A stretch of 64,000 bases of DNA from Casuarius casuarius (taxonomy: Eukaryota; Chordata; Aves; Casuariiformes; Casuariidae). The position numbers and the translations under genes were made by a program. Shown here one piece after another: positions 37,701 to 49,700 of this stretch. How positions within the stretch are numbered: position 1 is the stretch's first letter; the number at the start of each line of letters is the position of its first letter. Under the pieces are notes generated by a model that had not been told where the DNA came from, did not search any database, and saw only the letters and a program-made list of their open reading frames with translations. The stretch spans positions 558,409 to 622,408 of the forward strand of contig PTFA01000271.1 of NCBI GenBank assembly GCA_003342895.1, given 5' to 3'.

Positions 37701-40700
37701 CTGAAGTCTTCACACCAAGAACCACAGCAATCACAGCCCAGGACTGTCCCAAAAGCAGTACATGTCTCCCTGCATACAAGCAAAAAAGTTCTCAGACTGC
37801 AGAAGCAATTACTTCCCTACATCAGGGCTTTGAGCACCTCAACAAGACCTACGTATTGCTTGGCCCCTTTGTTAGCAAGGCCCCTGGCATCCACAACCCT
37901 CACGGTCCTTGACTGCAGGAATAAAGTAGTCGTAGTCCTCACAACAGGGCTCCCTGTATCATTATTGTGTGAGCAGCAAGGACCAGGCTTGACATGATGT
38001 AAACCACCTCCTCTGGCTAATGATTAGGAGATGCCTACACTGAAATGGTCACTACAAGTAGCCCTGCCATCTGTGCAGCTTTACAGGTTACCTCATCTTT
38101 TTCCTCTTGCCTGCGTCGCTGCTCTGCTTCAAATACGAGCTTCACTTGGATTTCCTGAGCCATCTCGCAGTCCTGTCGTTCCCTAGAAGGCAAAGAGACA
38201 AGGATTACACACAGCTGAAATCAGAAATCAGCCGGCCTGCAGACAGGGATAAAAAAGAGTAACAGAACGCATCTGATTTACACACAAGAGTTATTACTCA
38301 GTATTACCGCAAAGTCTGTGAACCCTCAGCAGGTAGCAGGACTCCCTGTGCTTACTGCTGGACAAATACAGAAAAGATGTGTCCTGAAACATTCATAATT
38401 GAATAATAAAGCAAGAGAAAGCAGATTAATAGACAGTTCACTAGAAGAGGAGATTGGAGCAATATGATATGGCAAGCCAAGATAACGCGCAGCAGTCTCT
38501 GCAAACAACAGCCTACTTCTGCACCAGGGTTTTTGCACACATGGTGCCAAAGGAAGAGTTTGGGGGAAGGCTAATATAGTTGTTTCTGGGCAGCGGTTTT
38601 CACATGAAAGCCAGGAAGGAGAAAGTGCAGAAATGCTTATGGGAAAATGCAATAAGTAGGCCAAGCGGAGGATGAAGGTGGCAGTTCAGTAATGAATGAG
38701 AGATCCCGCTGAGCTGGGGTGAGATAGAGAAAGCAGAACCAGTGCAAAGAGCCAAAAGAGTGACATAAGTCGAAACAAGGGGTGAGGAAGCAATCACCGT
38801 GGTGCCATTGTGGATGCAGCAGCAATGCATGATTGCATTAATTGGGGACAGAAAAAGAAATACCAGAGTAATTAAGACGTGAAACGAAAGTTTCGGTGGT
38901 GTGGGTAGACAGGCAAGACCGTATTTCAGAAACATTATGCAAAAAGCATCCGCAAGAGCTGTGCAACGCTTAGCTGTGTGCTCTGAGGGAGAGCGGTCTC
39001 GCTGAGGCCCAGCAAACAGGCTTGAAGGACGGGCAGGGTTTGCTGGCTGGTTGGAGCGCTGGTTCTCAGCTTGAGCTAGAAGAAAGGCACAAACAACCCA
39101 GGAAACTTGAAGACAAAAGACTGGAAGGGAGTGCTGGACAGAAGTGGAGGAAATGAAGACAGCAAAGGCAGACAGGCACTTTTTGTAGTGAAACAGAGAG
39201 AAGTGGCACTGCTGGAGGGGTCAGCAGCATGGCAGGGGCCTCTTGTTTTGTAGGAAGCCAAGGAGAAAGAAAGAAGTGGAAGGAGTGAATAGGTACAAGG
39301 CTGGGGCAGGGAAGAAGGTCGCTACAGCAAAAAGAGGGTTTAGAAGAGAAATGCCACCAAGGAACATCTAATCTGTTAGAAGCATGGAAAAGGACATACA
39401 ACAGGATGGAAAAGAAGGTTCTTTATCTCCATTAACTGCTTCTTGGAAGCAGACCTGCAACTGGGTACTACATGCTATTTATATCCCCTTCTCTCATGAA
39501 TTCCAGTGTTTGTAAGGCTGGAGTTGTCAATACGTTAAATAACTTCAGACATCAGTTTCTTCTATCCAGTTAACAAAAACTACAGTCAAGCAAAACACAA
39601 AAATTTGCCAGGCAGAGACCAGTTCCAAGTTTAAAGGCACACAAACTCTTACGGCAGCAGATCTGCCATACAAAAAAAGCCCTTGGCAAACATTGTATGA
39701 GCAAGGAATCACAGTCCCAAGCAAAACTCAGTAGCTGAATACACAAGTCCTGGGGAATGGACTGTCAGTGTGCCTAAAATACTGGATCTCTTATGACCCC
39801 AGTCTCAGAGGACATAAATCCAGGTAGAAAATAACTTAGAAAGGTCAGACGCATCAAAGTGCTGCAAGTCTCCATTTCCTCCTGGCACCTGTGAGCAGAG
39901 CTAAGGTGCTAAGTTCACCAGCACCAACTGACTTGCAAAGTGTTTAAAATACATCTTACTGCAGACAAATAAGATACTGAAACAGCTACTCATATTTCAC
40001 AGCCAAGGCAACAAGGTCATTGCTTCTCCACGCACAGCAAAGAACAGCAGAAGTAATTCAAAAGCAGAAGCATTTTCTTGTTCCTAATGATATGCACCTT
40101 GGAATACACCGTATCAAGCTCTTTCAAAACCACTGAACAGCAGAGATTATATTTGGGGTTCTTTTTGTTGCTAAAAGGGTAATTAAATACTGAGACAGGA
40201 TTAGTGATTCAACATAGGCTAGTCTTTAACTTTTTTGCTTATGCTCAGTCAAGTTGAAAGAGCTTTTCCACCTCTTCTTGTCCTTTAGTTTCTTTAATAT
40301 GAACTCAAGTTCCCATCAGTCCCCAGAACTCAGCCAGAGCAATATAAATGTCACCATCTCTAACATCACACCTACATGTCCTTCGCTTCCTGGGCAGCCA
40401 GGAGTACTGGAGCGTCAGGGAGCGGGAGAGGGAGCGGTCCCATTCATGTCGGCTCTGGCAAATAATTATTGCCAGATGCAGAGGAAAAAAAAAAGGGGGG
40501 GGGGGGGGTTTAACTGCTCACATCAGTGCAACAGAGTCGTCATAGCACTGGGAGCAAAACAAGGAAAGAGCATACTTTCATGCTATTTCAGATAGTTATT
40601 TTAGCATCCTTGGTGCTACTATGCCTGGCAGTGTGCAGGCTGCTCAGCTAGATGCAAGAGAGGCCTTTACAGAAGCACGAAAATAAAGCTCGGTGCTTCC

Positions 40701-43700
40701 CAGAATTCTTAAAAAGAGGAGAAAAAATTCATTTTCTCATTATCTTCCCAAATTCTTTTTCTCAGAGAATCTAGGATTTATAAGACAAAAAAATTAAAAA
40801 CAAAAACCCACCACCACAACCACACACACACAATTCCCCACACCTAGCCCCTGAGTTTGGAGAGCTCTTTTATGCTCCCCATTTCTGAAGTGACCACCCT
40901 GTTCTGCCCCTTTAGTCCTCCATTGCCTTCTGGTGTCAAGCTGTTCTAGACAATACAGAAAGCAACAACAGCGAGGATCATTTTGTTGCCAGAACACACT
41001 GATCTTTCACAAGGAAGAGACAGCAGGAATGTACAGAGAATTAAGGAAGAAAAAGATCCAGTAACAAAAGGATGTCTCCAACCTTTTATTGTTTTTGCAG
41101 AAGAGCTCATGCTTTCAGGAGTGGAACTGCTGCTGACACAACGTTTTGCATCAGCAGTTCTGCCTGTAACCTGGATCACAAAGTTAGCAAATCCCTTTTA
41201 CAAAGTCATACAACAGGAAAATTGTTTCCAGTTCCTAGCAAGTAGTAAAAAGGGATTGTCCCTGTGACACAAAACAAGTTTTGTTGTCATTTACATGCTC
41301 CCACAGCTAAATGCTAGCTAAGACAGAGCCAGTGAAACGTAGCACAAACTTTAAAGATGTACATATCTTCACAGTGCCGTCTGGCTGTGCTAGTGACAGG
41401 GAAAACAGTGGCTGATTTGTAACATCCCAGGCTTCAAATACTTTCTGAGCAGTTCCTTTGAAGCCAGCCCTGTAGCTCACACATCTGCAGTCCAGAGCTC
41501 TTCCACTACATTGCTGTATGTGCCAGATGAACCACGCCAGATCCATCGGCAGTACCTGGTGGGTGGCATCATGAAGCAAGAGACCAGCCAGGATACCATG
41601 CAGCAGCCAGGAGGTGTGTCCTGCCTTGCAGGCCCTACATCGGCCAGGACCCCATTACAGGACAAGCTGCTATCTCTCCTTGTGACCTGACAGAGCCCCA
41701 TCACCTAACCCCACTTGCGACATTTCATGCATTGCAAGAGACTGAGGGAGACACAAAAAGCAAGAAAAGCACCAAAATCAGCTCTTGAAGGGGAAGCCCA
41801 GTTTGGGTTTCTCTGCCCCACAATGTTTCACTTTAAGAATCACAGTGTGTAGAAAGCCAAAACGTGAGCTATGGGGTTAGATCTGGCTCGAGGCCTTGCG
41901 CAAACCCGCACTGCTGTGCAAGCTGGAGCACTCGATAAGGATCTTCCTGCAGCTGCTGCTGAAGTCTGTGCCTACAGAAGAAGGCATGTCCCCAGCACTC
42001 ATCTCCCCACCTCCACCAAGTGACCCCATGACAACAGAGGCGGCAGCTCCTCTTCCCAGCTTGCTTCATCCTGGAGTATTTGCAAGCACAAGCAGAGACT
42101 TTCAGCCATTTAGTGCTGTGGGACACCAAACTGCACTATGCTGAGCTCCTCAAAAGCACATCATCAGGTGCAACGGAAATATGCCAATATCTGCAATTTC
42201 CACAAGACAGAATTCATTATAACACTGTGCATTTCTGTAATGCACAGCTCCTCCTAAGTCTTTCTCAGACCTTAGCCAGGACAAGCCCAAAGCAGATGGC
42301 CAACAGTTACCCCACTTTGCCAACATGCAGCAGAACATGAAAGCTCCTTTTCCATGGCCAGGCAACAGAGTCCAAGCCAGGGCTGGGTCCCATGACCACC
42401 AACTCCACGCTGTCCTCATTGCTCCATGCCATAGAGCCTAGCATCAATACTTCTACAGCAATTGATATCCAAAGGAAAAATGAAACAAAAGCAGGAAACA
42501 TACTCTTGATCAACTCAAAACTAAGCAGCTAATTGCAGTGCTCTGACCAAACAGGACAAGCATTTCAATGGCTCCATCTCACACTCACAGGTCTTTTTGG
42601 CGTTTCTGGATTTGAGCACGTGCTTTCAGATCCTCCTCCTCTTGCAGTTGCTTGGCCATCTGCAAGTCATGTTGCACTAGACGATTACGCTGAACGTTTG
42701 TTGCCAAGTGATGCTCAACTGGAAAGAAACATAGACAGGAATACCAAAAAAATCAACCTACAGAAGTTAACGGTGTGAAGAAGACAAAGCAAGTGGGAGG
42801 GAGATCCCAGGCTGGAAAGGAAGACACAGCTTTCAACAGGGAAACACCATGCAACATCTCTAGAGGTGGGCGAGTCCTGCACTGAAATTGCACTAAAAGC
42901 TTGAGATTGCGTTGTTTCAACACTGAGGGGGCTGCATATAAGCATTTATTACCAAAACAAGATCTGCATATCTTAATCACATCCAGATTTATAGGGAATG
43001 TTTCTTAGGCCTTATATTTCATTTTCAGGCCACAAAAAATTATCCTAGATTAATAAAGTGGGGGTGGAAAGGACCACCAGAGGCTACTGAGGATGAGCTG
43101 AACCTAAAACACTGCTGAGGGATCTTTCTCTAATTTGCTCTCAAGAACCCCGAGGGATGGAACTTCTCTCCCCCTCCACATAATCAGTTCCAGAATCTCA
43201 CCACCTTTATATTTAGCAACAGAGCAATTCAATACTACAGCAAGTCCTTTACCATACATGGATACTGCCTGCAAGGAAACATAGCTACAAGACCTGCAGC
43301 CAAGAGCCAGCTTTATTTCAGTTGTCTCAGGTTCTAGCAGCAAGGACACAACTTCAGCACAAGCTGCAGCTCAGTGGAGCAGCTAGAACAGCATTAGCGC
43401 CTAGTACCAGTAGATACCACTGGTCTTGGCACCCACCTAAGCAGATAAGAGAGGCCACCACACCCCAAATTGCAATGCAAACATACCACAAGTAACAGAT
43501 AAGCATATAAAAAATCACCAGTTGCTTTTGAAAGTCTTGACTGTGCTTTATTTTGCCCTGGTAGCATGCAGCTGCCCTACCTCAAAATGTCTTGAAATGT
43601 CTCCTTTCAAGAGGCAAGCACTAGCAATTCTGAAATAAGTAAGTAAACAAACAGGCTTCTTTTGGTTGCACCTCAGGTTGGCCTGTAAAAGCTGAAGCTT

Positions 43701-46700
43701 TCAAAATTGCTAGTCATTTCTAAAAACTTTGCACAGTAACGAAACCTCCACTGCACTCCCACATGCAATTTTAGTATCAACAGCATAAACAAACTAAACT
43801 CTAAAGGAGATTACAAAAATGAATCACTGAAATGCAACTGTCTCTAGTGTGCAATGTGAGCTGAGGCAGAACGCATAATAGCGTTACATGACAGTGAAGA
43901 CAGGAAGAATAATTCGTATCTCATTAAAAAGAATAAAATGAAATAAAATAAAAGCAGGGAGGATTTTTCTTAGCAAAACCAAACAAAAATAAATATCTGT
44001 TGGGACAAATTTGCTTCAATTTGCTCCAAAGAACATTGTTACTTACTCTCTTGTTCCTGTAGGTTATGGGCCAAGGTATGATCTTCCAAAACAGCAAAGT
44101 CTCGACACACTGTATATAGAAATAGAGCCAAAAGAATTAGGGTCAGAAATAAAAAAGCATCAAAAGAGAAGTGGGGGTGGGGGGGAACATGCACACACAA
44201 ATACACCTGATGCTTGCTTTACATCTGCTGAGGCCTGGGCTCATGTTTTTTTCCCCTCCTGCACTTGCAGCTATTTTTACATGCACTTACTTTTTTGGCC
44301 CTGTTGGTATAACAAGTCTTCTTCACTCTTCCTTCTACCTCAGGTTCTTCAGTTTAAGGCCAAAAGTGCCCATAAGACCACTGTATCAGACCTTCTGTGC
44401 AACAGCCTGTATTCACTCAGCCAGAGTTTTCACCAAAACCCACCTTTAGTGTGTCCGACTAAAACCCACTTGAAGCATTTGTGCCTTAACCACCACTTAA
44501 ATTAGTTTGGCTTCTCCTCCAGCCACTAGCTCCTGCTATGATTTTCCATGCCAGGTTAGAGAATCTGACAATGGTATTTTCTCCACACAAAGATACACGT
44601 GCACTATCAGTACGTCACCTCTCCAGCTCCTCTCCAAGGAGCAGAGCAGACTGAGCTCCATGTCTCTTGCAGCAAGACATTACTATGGGCTCAGGAATTG
44701 TTTTACAGTTGTTCCCTCTGCTTCCTGCAAAGCTTCATCGGCTCTTTAAATGCAAATCAAGAACCCTCCTGTTGCTCTTGTGAGTGCTAATGCTCCCTCC
44801 TCACCACTGCCAGGAGCCAGTGCCCAGGGACCACATCACCTTTTTGCTCCACATGGCACGGGAAACTCCGGCTACTGGGCTGTGTATTCCCTATGGCCTT
44901 GTCAGAGCCACTGCTCTCCGTGACGCAGACTTCCAATGTGGCCTGTGTTCCTCATGCCAAGCTATAGCCTTCTCACATTTGTCTCTGTTGGAGCACGTTT
45001 CATTTGAAGTGACCCAAGTCAGCAAGCAGTACAGATGGCTGTGTAAACATGTCCCACCGTTGGTGTTATAAGCCTCCCCAGCTTTTGGGTCATTACAAAT
45101 TCCTATCAGCAACAAGTTTATATGTACTCTGAAGAAGGATGAAAGTCTCAAATAGCACTAGGACCAGCACTGATTGCTGTGGCATCACATCAGAAACATC
45201 TCTTAACCTATCTAATGCATCCTTATTGGCAATGCACACCAAAGTTTCTAATACAGAAGGTTAAATCACAGCAGTTTGAATGGCTTAAACATAATTTACT
45301 GATGTAACAGAATTTTGTAACAGGTAAAACTTGCAACCTGAATTTGGGTCTGTTTGGCACAATCCACATTCCAAGAAATTACCTTGTCTGGCAGCACTGC
45401 ACTTCTGTGCTCTAAAACTGTAACAAAATCCTCCATCAGCTTTCCCAGGATTTTGCCATTGCTCCCAGGACTGCTCTTCCCCAACAAAAGAGTTTGAAAA
45501 ATCACAAGGCAACTCTGGAATAAACAAAAACAAGGCGGGGGGGAGCTAATGCTCACTCAACAGCTAAGAACTTTGAAGACTCACAGAATCAAAGGAAACC
45601 TCCTTTATAAGAAGATAGGCCGAGACTTGACATGGAACTGCAAGAGGAAGATGTTCCCTCTCTAGCCCTAAGGTTGGGCTGGATGGATGCAACTAGTCCA
45701 ATACAAGGAGCTGTTACGTTTACTTTTTAATTCTGAAATGTGAGTGGTCAGATCTTCAAACTTATTCTGAGAACTAAATATAGCTTCTCTTTCCTTCAAC
45801 TGAAAAATGAATTAATATACAAAATATTGCTGCAGTGTTAGCTCTTTACAGAATCCTGGGAGGGTGGAAAAGCCACACTTTGCTCTGAAAGCATCCTACT
45901 TCACCTCTCAGCAGCCAGCAGCTAAGGGAGATGCAGCCTTCCCTATGTGCCAGTGCAACCAGAGAACCTTTTACTAAAAGAGCCTATTTTGTTCATGAAT
46001 ACAGTTGTACAAAGCTTTTCACAGCATGGTCAGCAGCACCAAGTCCAAAAAAAGACGGATTTTTGCAAAGATGCCATCCTGGTAGTCCCACAGTGAAGCA
46101 TTTTAAGTGCAGACATCACCAAAGGAGATTTCACACATCTCCTACACAACACAACTAAAATGAAGCCTCCTTTAAAGAAAAGTTGTATTTTTATGTAATT
46201 CCATTTCCTCACTAATTTTCAAGGTAGTCCAAGGGCTACCAAAACATTTTCCGTGGAAACTGGTAGTGGAAACATGGTTTTCCCACCTTGTAGGTTCCTT
46301 TGTCGGTGAAAATTGTTTTCTGTACAGCTGTTCTCAGTGCCTAGAAGAACTGGACCTGGAGAAGCCAAAGCAAAGACCAGCTGCTCAACAAATATGGAAT
46401 CAGCCCTTAGCATTACCAGCAGGGATAAGCATAGCTTCTTAAAAAGACACACCAAAAATGACCTGGAGACAAACTGAACAGGAAAGGGATGAGCTCCCTT
46501 TGGCACTAGTCTGAAAGAGGCATATTTTTGCAAGTGCCTACCACTTTCACACTTGAAATGTCAAAGGAATGCTCTATCCATACCATAGGAAAACACAAGG
46601 GTTTATTTTTAACTAGTTACGATAGGCACTGGGGCAATAACATACAAGAGTAATGTCCGTAATGTGACAGGGACACACACAGCATCCATTCAGTCTTTCG

Positions 46701-49700
46701 CTAGTATATACTCATCAGCTTCTCGGTGAACTGAGAATAAACTGTGACCTGTGCCCCGAAACTGCAATATAGGGCCCTGCTCAGCACATCTGCCACGCAC
46801 CACGTTCCTGTCGCATTCAACGGGAATTTAAGGCAAGGGCAATGAAATACTGAGAACAGGGAATTCTGTCACTTGTTTTTCCTGAATGTGATAAACTAAA
46901 CTGCTTAACAGGACCCAAGAGAGGAGTACGTCCTGTTTGAAATGTATGGCACAAAGTGAAGAGTCACAACACGCTTTTGAATCTGCAAGCAGGCATGTGA
47001 ACCACTTCCGTTTCGTTCTGCGGCAGCCACCCCTGGGGAAGACCAGGGTTTCTCTTCAGCAAAGCAAAGTGACAGCCTCGAAGAGAAAGTGAAAATAAAC
47101 CCCAAATCCCCAGAATATACTAAAAGTACAAGGGGAATTTATGAGGAACCCATTGATGAAAGTGTCCAGCGTCTGAGAAGACACAACATTTCCATCATGG
47201 CAAAGCACAGAAAACACTACAAGGAAATGAGAACGCAGCTGGACGCCGAGCCCCGATCCCACGAGCCTTCCTCCTTCTCCCGTTGATGCACATACTCCAA
47301 TAGAGGAGCGTCAAGAAGTTCCTCTGCATCCCGGCACCTTCACTGAATATCTAGAGGAGTTTCTAACTTTGCATATTAAGAAGTCAGATAAATGTTTTAT
47401 TATATTCAACAGAATTTTGGGGTTTGCCTGGCTGCATTGGAGGGGTGACAAAAGGAAGACAGGACTCTCGCTTCAAGTGGCTCCTACCAGCCCTCACTTC
47501 AGGTCTAAAGCAAGGTTTCAGAGGCGAGGAACAAACAGCAGGGTGGAGATGAAGACACAGATTACAGCAATACGATCCCCTGATCCCCTAGTGACTCACT
47601 TTAAGCGTATATAATTCTGGATGGTGCAATTAAGGTTTTGTTGTTGCTTTTTCTAATTGCAGCTTCTTTTAAAAGGAAAGAGGACACAAAACCCTAAATA
47701 GCATTGAAACACTTCCAGGGGGCATTTATGTATAAATAAAGAAAACGCTTCCTTGAGCCACAGAATCGAGAACACCACAGCTGAGTTTCAGGAATGGTGC
47801 TGCTCACCCGTGTGTGTCACAGGGTGCTTGGTGTTCAAACACATGCAATTTTATGGAATTGGAGGGAAGGGGGGAAAATCTTGTCCAGAGAAATGTTCCC
47901 ACTGTGGTCCCCAATACTTAAATCCACAGGATGTTTGTGAAACAACCACCTGCCTCTGCTCACATCAGCATCATCCCACCTGCTGGAAGGGCACTCAGAC
48001 AAGAGTCTGAGGTTCGAGCCCTGGCTAAGAGCTGAGCAAAGATAACACAATACAGAAGCACAAAGAGTCTGCCCAAATCTAGGGTTGTGCTTTTACCACA
48101 TCTTCCAGAAGCAGCACTGACTCCCGACAGTTAAAAACAACCAAGAAGGAAAAAAAAAAAAAAAGTGTTATTTTTAACTGTAATAGTTCCCTGATGAAGT
48201 TCATTGCACAGCTGCCCAAACAGCTGTACTAGCAACACAAGGGTGGGGGGGCAGCACAGAAGCAAGGTTGAACATTTGAGAGCTGCATATTTAAAGACCG
48301 CTGCTGGAAGAAATGCTGATGAAACTGCATCCCAGCCCTTCCCTACTTCTTTCTGCACAGGCTCCTACACTGCTCTGGTCCCCACAGTATTTGAGAGCTC
48401 TGCTTGTCAGTCACGATGCGGATGGCACTGGCAGACACACTGGCTCCATCCTCTCTTCACCAGACAGAGGCACGTACACAGAGAGGTACTTCAGGGTTTT
48501 TTTGGTACTTTCTACCCACACCCAGGCACTCTTCACTATTTATTTGGGGAAAAAACACAGTGATGGAAACATGTGTGGTGTGCAGGCGAGGAAGTGGGAG
48601 GGCTGTGGAGGAACATAGATGTTCTTCTCTCAACAGTCTTGCACTAACCCCAGAAAAGTCTCATCTCCTACACTGAGCTTCATCCCTAAAAATACAGCAC
48701 TGAATTTTAATCCTTTTTGATTCATGAGTTGCTACAAACTTTGCAGAGAAAGCATGGACCCCTTTAAAAAAAGTTAAGTGCATATACTGTTTTATTGCAT
48801 AGATGGCCTTGCTTCATCTAGCTGTTCCTTCAGACACCTATTAGAGATAGTACCTGGATCCCAAAGAGTAACTCTTTTGAGGGGAGATGGGGGTGGGGGG
48901 GGTGGGAAGAGAAAATCTTCTGGTCCTCACTTCCTATGGACCACAGCTGAAAGTCACGGGATGCCAGAAGATGCAAGGCAGGAACCACGGTTCCTGTCTT
49001 GGCTGTTTCGGCTCTTCAGGCCAGTCTACGTCACTTGTAGGGCAGTGCCCAAGCCAGGCAGCACACACAGCCTAAGGTACCACCACATGAGCTTCCCAGC
49101 TCTCGTCCCAGAGCAGCCTGTTGCGCTAGTTCAGATACAGTGCCACCCTCAACACAGCCGTGTGGCACCCAGACCCAAGGTAGCGCCCACCCACCACCTG
49201 CCCTGCCTCTGCATGCACTCCTCTGGGGGCAAGCAGGGACGAAGCAAGTTTGTCTGCGTGGACAAAACCCTAAGACGAGCCGCTGCCAGACATGAATTCG
49301 AAAGCTGTGCCTTGAACCTGTGATGGTTATCCTACAAAGATTCAGTACAGAGGAAGGGAAAACTGCACAGATATTCGTGATGCGCTTGCGGCAGAGCGGA
49401 GACAGAGGTTAGGCTCCCGAGTGCTGGGATTCAACCATTGTCCCTAGTTCCCAAAGGAAATGGTGCAGAACGGGCTTGTGTGGCAGCAGCAAGCCTTGTA
49501 GCTGCTCACACATTTGGGCGCATTTGTGCATTGCTGAAGAAGCCACTTGGCTGTGCACACACTGTGTTCTGCCACTCTTCTAAGCCTGTTAAAGGACAGC
49601 TTGAGCACACAGTTCTCGCTTTGTACTGCTGAAGCCACTGGCAGGACACGAGGCACGAGAAGACCTTTCATCATCGTCAGAAACTTGGCTGGTCTGGCTG

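Noticed and set aside
48011..48021. GGTTCGAGCCC, a match to the tRNA B box
   Set aside because: No A box, no cloverleaf and no acceptor stem pair around it. At most a relic of a tRNA-derived SINE such as MIR, too short to call.
48778..49323. 181-codon plus-strand open frame in intron 1
   Set aside because: Contains a poly-Gly stretch from a G-rich run and no family-like pattern; judged a chance frame.
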